Shown: positions 16,941 through 27,968, numbered from the stretch's first letter. The stretch is 64,000 nt of DNA from Pseudarthrobacter sp. SSS035 (GCF_023273875.1 NZ_CP096882.1:3348001-3412000), one strand, 5' to 3'. The notes: generated from the letters alone by a model not told the origin. Numbers and translations: made by a program.

Positions 16941-17234
16941 CTACGGAATCGTTCGCTTTCCCGGAGCGGCCGATAGTCCCGGCAAGTCGCTGTATCGCCC
17001 GCTTACAAGGGCTTCCCTTTTGGCACGGCTCCAACCCTGAACCTGCCTCTCCCGCGCAAAAGCCTGATCAACACGGCTGAACTCTTCAATCCAAACGAGC
17101 TCCACAGGCCTACGTCGGCGCGTGTAGGCGGCACCTTCACCCGATTGATGTTGCGCGAAGCGCATTTCCATATTCACCGTGCTGCCCACATAGTAGGAGC
17201 TGTCTGAGCATCGGAGCATGTACGCGAATGGCAT
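16941..17234 (-). CDS. Small GIY-YIG nuclease domain protein
   Basis: The 97-residue single-domain protein begins MPFAYMLRCSDSSYYVGST, the AYM...YVG variant of the GIY-YIG core, followed by RFAQHQSGEGAAYTRRRRPV and the conserved Glu in the WIEEF segment. It resembles the stand-alone YhbQ/UPF0213 class of putative DNA endonucleases; its role is not established. Start ATG 17234 was chosen because CAGAAT lies six bases upstream (17241-17246), again a leaderless pattern; GTG 17249 is an alternative. Arrays of the dispersed repeat flank it on both sides. Confidence 0.82.
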   Translation of the reverse strand: MPFAYMLRCSDSSYYVGSTVNMEMRFAQHQSGEGAAYTRRRRPVELVWIEEFSRVDQAFARERQVQGWSRAKREALVSGRYSDLPGLSAAPGKRTIP

Positions 17235-17300
17235 GTAGCGATTCTGCACCGCATTCTGAGCCGGCGCGGGCCGGAGAATACCTATGTGGAAAACTGCTCG

Positions 17301-17451
17301 GTTTCGACGGGCTTAATCACCGGGGCGGGGCTTTCGACGGGCTCAACCACCGGGATTTTCGACAGGCTCAATCACCGAGGCCAGGCTTGACCACCGGGAT
17401 TTCGACAGGCTCAATCACCGAGGCCAGGCTCGACCACCGGTTTCGACGGGC
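17301..17451 (-). repeat. Five copies of the dispersed repeat, right of GIY-YIG gene
   Basis: Units of the form TTTCGACAGGCTCAATCACC start at about 17301, 17332, 17357 and 17400, with a partial copy at 17441. The copies at 17357 and 17400 belong to a 43-base tandem unit with the linker AGGCCAGGCTTGACCACCGG. The last copies run into the 3' end of the broken kinase gene. Confidence 0.85.
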
Positions 17452-19075
17452 AGGGTCATGGTGAATGTGCTGCCGCCACCCAGGGCACTGGCGCACGCGA
17501 TGGCACCGCCGTGGCGTTCCAGGATGGTCTTGGTGATGGAAAGGCCCAGCCCGGCGCCGGGAATGGCCGCGTCCCGGGCCGACTCGGCGCGGAAGAACCG
17601 GCTGAAAACCTTGGCCGCATCCTCCGGTGCCAAGCCCATCCCGGTGTCCCGGACAACAAGCTTGACCCAGTCCTCGGTGCCGGCTGCGCTGATGGTCACA
17701 GTGCCGCCGTCGAGGGAGTACTTGATGGCGTTCGACACGAGGTTGTCCAGTGCCTGGCCGATCCGCAGCGGGTCGGCGTAGGCCCAGAGCGGTGAGGGCA
17801 CATCGGCCACCAGGGCTACGGCTGACCGTTCTGCGTGTGCCTGGGCTGAGCCGATGGTGGTCTCCACCAGGCCGGAAATGTCGGTACGTTTCGGGCGGAC
17901 GCCTCAAGCGTCAGGCCCGAGACCAGGGCAAGCAGCCGTTCGGAGCTGCGCTGCACCACGTCCAGCCGCTGGACCGTGAGGGTGGAGAGCCCGTCGCTGT
18001 CCTCGAGCACCAGGTCGATGTTGCCCAGGATGGAATTCAGCGGCGACCGGAATTCGTGGGAGACGTTCGAAACCAGTTCCTCGTTCGCGGCCATGGCTTC
18101 AACGAGCCCCGTCACCTCGCTGTAGACGACCACCGCTCCGGTGAGGCGGCCGCCGTCGTCCGTTATCGGCCTGGCGGCGGTGGACACCGCACGCTGCTGC
18201 GGGACATCACCGATCCAGACGAGATAGTCGGCGAACGATTCTCCCTCGATGGCCCGCCGAAGGGGACGTTTGTCCGGTGGCAGGGGAGTCACTTTGTCCT
18301 GGGCGAAGACCCGCTGTTCGCTGTGGTCGGCAGGCGCGACGCCGGCCGGTGCGGCGGTCTGTTGCCAACGCCGCATCATGTTGTTGGCCAGCAGCTGGTC
18401 ACCGTTCGAATCGCCGGCAACAATGCCGACGTCGGTGGCGTCGAGGATGGTCATCAGGAGTTCCTCGCGTTCCCGGCTCGCGGCGAGCAGCTCCCGCAGT
18501 TCCTGGCCCATGGCCTGCAGCTCTCGCTGCGGGACGCGCATGTTGACGCTGGCGAATCGGATTGCGAGCGAAACAGCCAGCATGACAAGCCGGAAAAGAA
18601 TGAGTGCGGTAATGTCCGACGCCGTGAGGTTGGGGAATTTTCCGGCCGTTGTGGGGAGCACGATCAGGAGCGGTCCCAGACCGCTCAGAACGAGGCTTGT
18701 GCGGACCATGATCCCGGAAGCGGCCAGCTAAATGACCGGAAATACGACCAGAATTGCCAGGCCCGGGAGAAGGGGCGCGGCACCGATGCGCAGCAGCGCG
18801 ATCGCGAGCAGGTCAAGAACCGGAATTACCAAGTACGAGCTATGGGGCAGGCGCTCCCAGGGAGTGAGGAAACAGGCCACGAAAAGAATGAGATGAAGGG
18901 CGATTGCTGCCATGTAAAGCGGACTGACCAGCAGGGATGGCCAGGTGAAGGGTGTCATCACGCCGAGGACGACGACAATGAGCGACAGCGGAAGCTGGCA
19001 CAGGGCCACCTGGGTGCGGGGGCCGAGCTTCCTGAAATAGAGTGCCACACCCCGGGGCGAGGGACGCATAGCCAT
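17415..19075 (-). pseudogene. Histidine kinase broken by a stop codon and a frameshift
   Basis: The frame from ATG 19075 (GGAGAT upstream) encodes several hydrophobic segments and then meets TAG at 18728-18730. The same frame continues with more membrane sequence, a PAS-like region and the HisKA box VSNVSHEFRSPLNSILGN, and fails again at about 17885-17903. The ATP-binding domain (LDNLVSNAIKYSLDGG, VRDTGMGLAPEDA, GAGLGLSITKTILERHGG) is intact but in another frame. The last dozen codons (PVETGGRAWPR) are made of repeat DNA. The partner is the divergent regulator at 19330. A sequencing error could explain the shift, but two lesions make a real pseudogene more likely. Confidence 0.82.
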
Positions 19076-19329
19076 AGGGGATCTCCAACTTTCGTGACGG
19101 CCCCCATTCCGTCCCCAATGAATTGATGCAGCCGAATATCTGAAGGCTGACGCGGTCTATCTTCAGAATCCGGATATGCATGTGTTGTCATGGTAATTGA
19201 CTTTCCAAAACTAATCTCTAGAAGGCGTGTTATCCGCCGTTCATACTTGTACCGTATAGAGAGTTGGAGTGGATGAGGGATTGGCGCTGGGCTGATGGGG
19301 GCCTCTTCCACCTGGCAACGGGGACTGAT

Positions 19330-20133
19330 ATGGAAGATCTTGGGGTTGCAGTAGTAATTGAAGACGACGCCGATGTGCGGAACCTCCTCGAAGGAGTGTT
19401 GCGCCAGGCAGGCTTTGAGGTCCATACCGCCGCCGAAGGGCGGGAGGGCGTTGAGGTGGTGCGACATAACAAGGCCCAGGTGGTCACGCTGGACATCGGC
19501 CTTCCGGACATCGACGGGTTTGAGGTCCTGCGGCGGATCAGGAATTTCAGTGATGCCTACGTTGTGATGCTGACCGGCCGGACCGAGGAGCCGGATCTGC
19601 TCTCGGCCCTGAACGCCGGGGCGGACGACTACATTGCCAAGCCCTTTCGGCCGCGTGAACTCCGGGCCAGGGTGGCGGCAATGATGCGCAGGCCCCGCCA
19701 TGAGGTCACCAGTCCACCCGAGGCGGCTGCATGGGCTTCACCACCGGCCGCGCCGGCAACCTTCACCCACGCGGGAGTTCTCCAGCACAACGGGCTCATT
19801 CTGAATTACCGGACCCGCACGGTGGTGATTGGTGAGGTCAACCTCGGGCTCACGCGCAGCGAGTTCGACCTCCTGCATACTTTGCTCAGCTGCGAGGGTG
19901 CGGTGTGTACGCGGTCCGATCTGGTGCGAGCAGTCCGCGGTGACCTTTATGAGCCGGATGCCTATATCAGTGAGGCTGACGAGCGGGCCGTGGAAGTCCA
20001 CGTCGGGAACCTGCGCCGCAAGCTGCGGGAGGATCCGCTGTCACCGCGCTGGCTTCAGACCGTGCGGGGAGTGGGCTACCGGCTCGCACCGAACAGGACT
20101 GACCTGAACGGCTGGCCGGGGGCTGGTCACTGA
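19330..20133 (+). CDS. OmpR-family response regulator
   Basis: The 267-residue protein has a receiver domain (acidic pair E11-D12-D13, phosphoacceptor Asp55 in VTLDIGLPD, Lys in IAKPF near residue 105) and a winged-helix DNA-binding domain (LGLTRSEFDLLHTLLS ... EVHVGNLRRKLREDP ... VRGVGYRL) joined by a Pro/Ala linker. ATG 19330 matches the usual domain start; a TTG 66 bases upstream is possible. It is divergent from a histidine kinase gene that is disrupted, so it may be orphaned or serve another kinase. Targets unknown. Confidence 0.9.
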   Translation: MEDLGVAVVIEDDADVRNLLEGVLRQAGFEVHTAAEGREGVEVVRHNKAQVVTLDIGLPDIDGFEVLRRIRNFSDAYVVMLTGRTEEPDLLSALNAGADDYIAKPFRPRELRARVAAMMRRPRHEVTSPPEAAAWASPPAAPATFTHAGVLQHNGLILNYRTRTVVIGEVNLGLTRSEFDLLHTLLSCEGAVCTRSDLVRAVRGDLYEPDAYISEADERAVEVHVGNLRRKLREDPLSPRWLQTVRGVGYRLAPNRTDLNGWPGAGH

Positions 20134-20137
20134 AGGG

Positions 20138-20602
20138 CTAGTCGTTTTTCAGGATGTAGTTCGCTTGGAGCTCTGAGACTGTACGCATTCCGTGCTCGGC
20201 CAGGGTTGCCAGCAGTGCCTGGCCTTGGACGAAGTCGCTGCGCCGGATGGCATCCTCCAGTGCTTGAGCCAGGACTGACAAACGGATCCCGCCCACCATG
20301 GCTGATGCGATCCGCAGGCTGATGACAGTGTCCAAGGCAATGGGGCGATCCTCGGTGTGGACCGCTGCCGCCAGCCGGCTGAAACGCTGGTCCCACAAAG
20401 ACGCGTAGTCGCGGGCGAATCCAAGGGCAAGTTCGGGGCCGTCCAGCTCTGCTTCCAGCTCCGCCAGGATGTCCGGTTCGACCCAGCGCACGGCGTCATT
20501 GCCGGCCTGCTGCACGCCAGCGCCCACGCCCGCAGCAGTCCCCGCCGTTGACAATTCGGCAGGGACACCCCCGCTGCTGGAGGTGAGTGGTGGACTATCC
20601 AT
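20138..20602 (-). CDS. Hpt-like protein lacking the phospho-histidine
   Basis: The 154-residue protein has a disordered Ser/Gly/Ala N-terminus (~45 residues) and a helical Hpt-like domain (ILAELEAELDGPELALGFAR...). At the place of the usual A-H-T-L-K-G-S motif it reads VISLRIASAMVGGIRLSVLA, with no histidine. Such proteins cannot relay phosphate in the classic way and might bind a receiver domain or regulate a kinase. It converges on the response regulator gene with 4 bases between stops, and lies next to the Tad locus. Confidence 0.72.
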   Translation of the reverse strand: MDSPPLTSSSGGVPAELSTAGTAAGVGAGVQQAGNDAVRWVEPDILAELEAELDGPELALGFARDYASLWDQRFSRLAAAVHTEDRPIALDTVISLRIASAMVGGIRLSVLAQALEDAIRRSDFVQGQALLATLAEHGMRTVSELQANYILKND

Positions 20603-20694
20603 GCTTCAAGGCTACTTCCTGTAGTTACTTCCGAGTCCGTTTTCGGTCTATCCTGTGGAAACCTTGAGTGATCCTTGACTTTGAGTATCCGCCG

Positions 20695-21582
20695 TCATTG
20701 GCCGCTGAAACTGATCACCGTGTTGACAACAGCTGGACCCAGAATGGCGATGAACAGCACGGGAAAGATAAAGAACAGCAGCGGAAAAAGGATCATGACG
20801 GGAAGTTTCATGGCCTTTTCTTCGGCCCGCTGGCGGCGTTTCACCCGCATGACCTTGGCCTGGATCCGCAGGACCCGGCCGATGGCGATGCCGTAGGTGT
20901 CGGCCTGGACCACCGCCTGGACGAAGCTCCGCAGTTCCGGGATGCTGGTCCGCTCGGCCAGGGCCTGATATGACTCGCGGCGGCTGCGGCCCACCTGCAT
21001 GTCCTGCAGGGTGCGGACCAGTTCGTCGGACAGCGGGCCCTTGCCGTTTTCGCCGGCGCGGGCCATCGCCCCTTCGAAGCCAAGGCCGGCCTCCACTGAG
21101 ATCAGCATCTGGTCCAGGGTGTTGGCCAGTTCCAGCTGCATGGCCTTCTGGCGCTCCGTGCCTTTGCTATAGAGCATTAGGTCTGGGATGAAATAGCCGA
21201 GGAACAGCAGGAAGATGCCTGCGAGTTTCATCATGGGCGTACTGCCGACGGCGCTCAGGTAGATCCCAAGCGAGGCACCCGCCAGGCCGATGGCCAGCTT
21301 CGAGCCCAGGACTTTTCCCAAGGGCATGGAGAGCGGCCTGCCAGCGAGCGAAAGCAGTCTGTCCAGGAACGCCACATACGCTGGCGGGGTCAGACGGCGT
21401 CCGATGGATTCGAGCAAGCTGGTCCTGGGCGGCCCCACAACTCCGGACAGGGCCGCGCCTCGGCTCAATAGCTCCGCGGTAGCCACGCGACCTTTCTGAT
21501 CTGCGGTCAAAAGGGCCCAAGTCAAGCCAGCCACGGGAACGCAGACCAGGACCACGGAAAGGAGAATCAGGGGGTTCATCAT
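20695..21582 (-). CDS. tadC: Tad pilus inner-membrane platform protein TadC, locus 1
   Basis: The 295-residue protein has an N-terminal membrane helix (LILLSVVLVCVPVAGLTWAL), two central helices and the T2SSF domain (LANTLDQMLISVEAGLGFEGA ... SELRSFVQAVVQADTYG) with C-terminal helices. With TadB it forms the platform on which the TadA ATPase works. GAGGA precedes ATG 21582. It is the last gene of locus 1; I see no clear terminator in the 90 bases that follow. Confidence 0.92.
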   Translation of the reverse strand: MMNPLILLSVVLVCVPVAGLTWALLTADQKGRVATAELLSRGAALSGVVGPPRTSLLESIGRRLTPPAYVAFLDRLLSLAGRPLSMPLGKVLGSKLAIGLAGASLGIYLSAVGSTPMMKLAGIFLLFLGYFIPDLMLYSKGTERQKAMQLELANTLDQMLISVEAGLGFEGAMARAGENGKGPLSDELVRTLQDMQVGRSRRESYQALAERTSIPELRSFVQAVVQADTYGIAIGRVLRIQAKVMRVKRRQRAEEKAMKLPVMILFPLLFFIFPVLFIAILGPAVVNTVISFSGQ

Positions 21583-21586
21583 GTCC

Positions 21587-22518
21587 TCAGAACTTCAGGT
21601 CGATGATCTTGCGCATCCACAACGACCCGATGGTCATCAGGACAAACGACGCGCCGATCATGGCCCACCCCAGAGGATGGCTGAACATTGAATTCATATA
21701 GTTCGGGCTGACCGAAAGCAGCATGGCCACAATTCCGAACGGCATGGCAATAAGAATGTAGGCGGAGAACTTGCCTTCCGCGGCCAACGCCTTGATCTGG
21801 CCCTTGATCTCGCTGCGCTCGCGGATGGTTTCGTTCACCTGGTCCAGCACCTCAGCGAGGTTTCCGCCCACTTCGCGGTTGATCTGGATGGCCTGAGAAA
21901 CCCAGACGAAGTCCTCGTTCTTCATCCGGAGTGCCGTGTCATTGAGTGCTGCCAGGAGGTCGCGGCCCAGGCTCGTCTCGGTGATCACACGGCGCATCTC
22001 CTCCGACGTGGGCTTCTGGGATTCCGCCGCGGCAGCATCGATCGCACGAAGAATGCTGTGGCCGGCGCGCAAACCTCCCGAGAGGAGCTGAAGCGTATCG
22101 ACGAGCTGGGTATCAAACTTGGCCCGCCGTTTCCCGGCTAGGTACCCCAGGACCATGTTCCCCACGAAAGGAGAAAGGATTGCCAGCAGGAGCCCCACGA
22201 GCGGCCCCACGGTGACAATGCCAACCAGGAACCCCACACACATGCCGGCCGCCACCAGGATGAAGAATTCGGACTGGCTCAGCCGGAGACCGGCGTTTTC
22301 CAGCTGGGCACGCGAGAAGAGCTGGACGTTGCGTCCTCCCAGCATCCGTTCGAAGGAGGTCACAGCGGACGCTGCGAAGCGCGTCAACGTGGTGGGCGGG
22401 CTTGATTCGAACGGACGACGGCGGTCCATCGGCACCTCGGGGGCCCCGGGGGCCAGTACTGCGATGCCGAGGAGGCTGACAGCCACGAGCAGGACGGCGA
22501 CCCCAATGTAAAGAGCTG

Positions 22519-22522
<4 letters not shown>
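21587..22522 (-). CDS. tadB: Tad pilus inner-membrane platform protein TadB, locus 1
   Basis: The 311-residue protein starts with a membrane helix, has RAQLENAGLRLSQSEF before two central helices, and the T2SSF core (LLSGGLRAGHSILRAIDAAA ... QAIQINREVGGNLAEVLDQV). It ends with helices and MRKIIDLKF. The start overlaps the tadA stop by four bases; tadC follows after 4 bases. The homologue in locus 2 (28921-29862) keeps the same length and end motif. Confidence 0.92.
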
Positions 22523-24035
<1,513 letters not shown>

Positions 24036-24036
<1 letters not shown>

Positions 24037-25232
24037 TAGATGACCACCCTTCGGTGCAGCTTGCGTTGGGCCTGGGTCCGCCAGACGGGGTTGAAACGCT
24101 CAACCAGCTGTTTGAGGCTTTTGACGGCGGGATCCTTCTTGGATTCCTGGAGGACGGGGATACCCCGGTTGGTGGACAGGGCCACGGCGCGGGAACGGGG
24201 AATACTGACATCCACGGGTGCGCCGATGGTGGACTCCACGTCCTGGACCGTCAGGCCGGATTTGGCGTCGGCCATATTCAGGACCACGTGCCGGGACTCG
24301 GGCGCTATCTCGAGCTGGCGGAGGACTTCCAGCCCGGACCTCAGGCCGCGGAGGCTGGGGATGTCCATGGCGCTGACCCACACCACATCGGTGCACTGTT
24401 CCAGGGCCGCGATGCCGATCTCGGGGAGGCCGGGCGCGGTGTCCAGGACCACGTACTGGAATTCCCGTGCCAGTTGGTCCAACAGATGTGTGATCTGCTC
24501 GGGCGTGATGTGGTCCGCGTCCACCGGTGTCGCCGGCGCGCACAGGGCGTAGATCCCGGCCGGGTGGACGGTCAGGAACGCCTTGAGGACCAAGGAGTCC
24601 TGGGCCGCGGCAGGGCTGACCGCGTCGGTGACGGTGTGCTCGGGATTGAGGTAGAGGCCGGAGGCGACGTCGCCGAACTGGAGGTCCAGGTCCACGATGA
24701 CCACGCTCATGGGGGCGATCTGGCCCAGGCCGATGGCGATGTTGGTGGCGAGGGTGGTCTTGCCGACGCCGCCCTTGGGCGAGAAGATGCCGACGACGAG
24801 TCCCTTGCCACCGTTTTCCGCCTGCGGCGCGTCGAAGGTCCGGTTCCGAGTAGCGAAGGATTGGCACGCACGCTCCAGGAGGACGCGGATCTCGGCGGCA
24901 TCCGCTCCGGGGCTCAGGATGTCCCGGATCCCGGCCCGCATGGCGTGCAGGAGGACGGCGGGATCGGCGTCGCTGACCAGCACAATGCTGAGGCCGGGCA
25001 GCTGGACGTCGAAGACCTTTGCGAAGCGCAGGGCCTCGTCCGGGGAGACGTCCGGCCCGATGATGAGGACCTCGGGCTGTTCCTGGTTGAGGAGGGCGAA
25101 GAGCTCCTGTGGGCCGGCGGGAAGGATGTCCGAGGCGATGGTCTGGACCGAGCCGCGGAGCCCGTTCGCCACGGCCTGGCGGAGTTTGTGGTCGAAATCG
25201 GTGTTGGGGGAGAGGAGGACGAAGCGGCTCAT
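24036..25232 (-). CDS. cpaE: Tad pilus localisation protein CpaE/TadZ, locus 1
   Basis: The 398-residue protein joins a receiver-like N-terminal domain (~1-125) to a MinD/ParA ATPase domain with the deviant Walker A SPKGGVGKTT at residues 151-160. TadZ proteins position the pilus machine in the cell. The ATG overlaps the cpaB stop by four bases. Confidence 0.92.
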
Positions 25233-25987
25233 TTGTACACCACTTCCTTGCGCTCGATGCGGGGTCCGTTGTCCTGGGCGTCGAGGGGTTCCTTGGTGAG
25301 CCAGATGCGGCCGAACTCGGAGGCGAAAACGATCTTCCCGGCGTCGACGTCGTTGACCGCGACGGTGAGCATGAGCGAGCCCTCCGGGAGGGTGGTGTCC
25401 TGGGGGTTGGGTTCGCCTTCCGCCGGCTTTTCGGCGGGGGTGGTCTGCGGTGCGCGCTGGACAGCGGTCACCAGGACCTTGCGAACAGTCAACTGGCTGG
25501 TCGCGTCTTCGGGTTTGGCTTTGAAGGCTCCGTTGTCGAACGAGAGGAAGAAACCCACGTGGTCGCCGACGTCGATCCGTCCGCCCACCACCCTTTTTGG
25601 CTCCACTTCGAAGGAGACCTCCTGGAAGCCGGACGGTACTTTCACGGAACCCTCGGACTTGACCGCTTCGGGGGCGACGAGTCGTTCGGCGAGGAGCTGC
25701 TCGCCAGGGACGAGGGCCACGGCGCTGACCGTGCCGGCCTTGGTGTCCAGACTGCTGAGCGCGGAGTCGGCGACTCCGGCCGCGGGAACCTTCTCAATGA
25801 CCAGGGACGCGGCCATCTCGTTGACGGGGGTGCCGGCGGGAATGGCTGTCTTGACCACCAGGACATCCACCGGTTTGGTGGTGGCCATGGCTCGCTGGTC
25901 GGCGCCCTGGGCGTAGAAGATGATGAGAAGGGCGCCCACAATCGCCAACGCAATCGCAGCCGTTCCTGCCAGCAGGCGAGACTTCAC
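25229..25987 (-). CDS. cpaB: Flp pilus assembly protein CpaB/RcpC, locus 1
   Basis: The 252-residue protein has one N-terminal membrane helix (AIALAIVGALLIIFYAQG) and a SAF-type domain (PVDVLVVKTAIPAGTPVNEM ... LVPGEQLLAERLVAPE), typical of CpaB, which may bind cell-wall glycan around the pilus. The GTG at 25987 (VKSRLLAGTA) with CAGGAG upstream was chosen; the open frame extends further but without a start signal. Confidence 0.88.
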   Translation of the reverse strand: MKSRLLAGTAAIALAIVGALLIIFYAQGADQRAMATTKPVDVLVVKTAIPAGTPVNEMAASLVIEKVPAAGVADSALSSLDTKAGTVSAVALVPGEQLLAERLVAPEAVKSEGSVKVPSGFQEVSFEVEPKRVVGGRIDVGDHVGFFLSFDNGAFKAKPEDATSQLTVRKVLVTAVQRAPQTTPAEKPAEGEPNPQDTTLPEGSLMLTVAVNDVDAGKIVFASEFGRIWLTKEPLDAQDNGPRIERKEVVYK

Positions 25988-26025
25988 TTTGTACTCCTGG
26001 TTTGGGATTGGCGGGTGCGGATGGA

Positions 26026-27066
26026 TTAGAGGGTCATGCGGACGATGGTGGCGCCGTATTCGTCGACTGGCCCGAGGGAATAGCCGTCGGCGAGAGAGAC
26101 GTACTTTATGAAGCTGCCGATGATTCCGCGGCAGTCGCCTTTGCACTCGGTGGCGGCGGTGACGCCGGTAGCCGTCGATTTCTCGCTGCGGAACTCGTAG
26201 GGGAGATCCTTGTTTCCGCTGAACTTCCAGCCGGTCACTTTAAAGGCGGCAAAAGAGACCAGGCTGTAGACGGCACCTGCGCCGGACCCAACTACCTTGT
26301 TGAAAACGGGGAGCAGGACGATGACTTCCCTGCCTGCCGTGATTTCACTGGCCCAATGGTTGAGCTCCGCGACACAGTGACCGGGCGCGTTGTTGCCGGT
26401 GTCGCTGCCGGCTTCACTGAGGGCAAGGTCGATGGTGCCGCCGCATTTTCCGGTATCGGGAGTCAGCCAGCCGAAGCCGCCCGCCACCGCGGCGCCCGAT
26501 GGTCCGTAGTTGCAGTCGGCGTTGGCGTTGTTGCCGTGTTCCTGGAGGAGTTGCAGCGCGCCACCCACGTGGTCCTTGACTTGGCAGACCGAGAAGGCGA
26601 GGGGAAAGGCGGTCCGTCCAGCCTGGGGGCTGCCCCAAACCGCAGAAGCCCGGGCTCCGACCTCCTTGGTGGGGACCCCGAGGATGTCTGCGAAGAACAG
26701 GGACACCGAGTTGTCGGTGCCGCCGGTTTCCTTGGCCGATGTCTGGACGGTCAGTGTTCGGGCTGTTTTGTCCAGGGCGATGGAGTAGACCTTGCTGACG
26801 CTGTCCAGGGCGTTCAGGTTCGCGAGGCTGGTTGCGAGCGTCGACGTCGTCGAACATAGCGGATCGCTGGCATCCCGAGCGCACTTCTGAGCCATGCCGA
26901 TGGCGGCGGCGTCCGCGCCGCTCTGAAGCTGAGCGCGTTCGGAGTGGATCACCCCGACGTCGACGGCGATCGCCACCGATCCAAGGAGGACCACCATGAG
27001 GAGAGCCACGATAACGGTGATGGCGCCGCGCTCCGTGGCTTGCATATCCCCGGTCAGCCGCCGCAC
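26026..27066 (-). CDS. tadG: TadG-like minor pilin/pilus tip protein, locus 1
   Basis: The 346-residue protein begins with a basic tail and ERGAITVIVALLMVVLLG, the class III-like helix of TadG/TadE proteins, then SERAQLQSGADAAAIGMAQ and a long extracellular part. A pair of Cys motifs (CARDASDPLC near the N-terminus, CKGDCRG near the end) is shared with the locus 2 copy. The GTG 27066 start overlaps the tadE stop by 13 bases, exactly as in locus 2. Confidence 0.85.
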   Translation of the reverse strand: MRRLTGDMQATERGAITVIVALLMVVLLGSVAIAVDVGVIHSERAQLQSGADAAAIGMAQKCARDASDPLCSTTSTLATSLANLNALDSVSKVYSIALDKTARTLTVQTSAKETGGTDNSVSLFFADILGVPTKEVGARASAVWGSPQAGRTAFPLAFSVCQVKDHVGGALQLLQEHGNNANADCNYGPSGAAVAGGFGWLTPDTGKCGGTIDLALSEAGSDTGNNAPGHCVAELNHWASEITAGREVIVLLPVFNKVVGSGAGAVYSLVSFAAFKVTGWKFSGNKDLPYEFRSEKSTATGVTAATECKGDCRGIIGSFIKYVSLADGYSLGPVDEYGATIVRMTL

Positions 27067-27437
27067 AGCATGACTCCTTTTCCTGTCATCGGAAACGGGC
27101 CGGCGATGCCGGTGATGGTGGACAAGTTGTACTTGATGGTCAATGTCACCTGAGCGCCGGTGCTGCATGCGGTGGTGCTGAGCGTGACGTCGGATGTCGG
27201 AATCGCTGTGCTGACGGACGCTGCGGCGTTCTTGGCTGCGGTCTTCGCACCGGCGGGGTCGTTGGCGATGGCCATGACGCGGACGCCGTCGCGGGCGGCG
27301 TTCGTGAGGGTGATCTGTGCGTTGTAGGCTCGGCCGAATTCGATGGTTCCCAACACCAGCATGAGGAGAACAGGCAACAGGATCGCGAACTCGACGGCGG
27401 CCGCCCCGCGCTCTGATGGTTCACGCATCCGCTGCAT
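27054..27437 (-). CDS. tadE: TadE-like pseudopilin, locus 1
   Basis: The 127-residue protein has SERGAAAVEFAILLPVLLML and LGTIEFGRAYNAQITLTNAA, the defining TadE signature with prepilin-peptidase-like cleavage before the helix. ATG 27428 has a better-placed GAGAGGG and is an alternative start. It lies 146 bases after the Flp pilin, separated by a strong hairpin. Confidence 0.9.
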   Translation of the reverse strand: MQRMREPSERGAAAVEFAILLPVLLMLVLGTIEFGRAYNAQITLTNAARDGVRVMAIANDPAGAKTAAKNAAASVSTAIPTSDVTLSTTACSTGAQVTLTIKYNLSTITGIAGPFPMTGKGVMLCGG

Positions 27438-27487
27438 CCCTCTCTTCTATGCCAGTGAGCTGCACGGTTTTCGGGGCTTGGAAACAG

Positions 27488-27522
27488 GTTGTGCGGCGCA
27501 GTTTTGCGCTGCGCCGCACAAC
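27488..27522 (-). terminator. Hairpin between flp and tadE, locus 1
   Basis: A perfect 14-bp stem (GTTGTGCGGCGCAG and complement) with a 7-base loop follows the pilin gene. Without a T-tract it is likely to let some transcription through and to protect the pilin mRNA 3' end, so that pilin outnumbers the assembly proteins. Confidence 0.7.
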
Positions 27523-27583
27523 TATTTGAGCGTGGTTACGTCGCCAGGTCCGAAGTCCCAATTTGTTCCCGGGAACTGGCGGC

Positions 27584-27775
27584 TTAGATGGCGGTGTTGA
27601 CCTGGTCGAAGAGGCCATCCAGTTTTGTGCCCAAAAGGCTGACAGCGACGATGATCACGACGGCGATGAGGCCAACCATGATGCCGTATTCAACGGCTGT
27701 TGCGCCCTTCTCGTTGTTAAGGCGGTTCTTAATGTTGAAACCGAGGGTCTGAAGCGTGGCGATAAGAGAAAGCAT
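27584..27775 (-). CDS. flp: Flp/Fap-type major pilin, locus 1
   Basis: The 63-residue prepilin has a short leader ending NNEKG and then ATAVEYGIMVGLIAVVIIV, the Flp motif with Glu at +5 of the mature chain region and a hydrophobic helix. TadV-type peptidase would cut after the Gly. CAGGAG precedes the ATG. It heads Tad locus 1. Confidence 0.93.
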   Translation of the reverse strand: MLSLIATLQTLGFNIKNRLNNEKGATAVEYGIMVGLIAVVIIVAVSLLGTKLDGLFDQVNTAI

Positions 27776-27968
27776 TTCGTACTCCTGAGCGAGTCGGATG
27801 GCTGGCCCTGCACCAGCTCTAGTACGAAGCTAACAACCCTTGATATAACGTTGATCGGATCTTGGAACATCCTGCGTAAACCCTGTCTTCGCTGCGCATC
27901 TCCTGCGCTTTTCCTTCGCTCTTGCTCTGGGGAAGCTAGGGATGCGTGGTTCCCCGGGCGCACGAAAC

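Noticed and set aside
17301..17451. Possible small CRISPR array
   Set aside because: The units are 20 bases with unequal spacing, the two longest copies share the linker as well, no unique spacers and no cas genes nearby.
18728..18730. Amber codon as a recoded residue in the kinase
   Set aside because: No suppressor tRNA, pyrrolysine machinery or downstream element is visible, and a second frameshift is present; mutation is simpler.
17750..19126. 458-codon plus-strand open frame opposite the broken kinase
   Set aside because: It stays open where the kinase is broken, but its product is compositionally biased and unlike any protein; kinase motifs on the other strand are clear.
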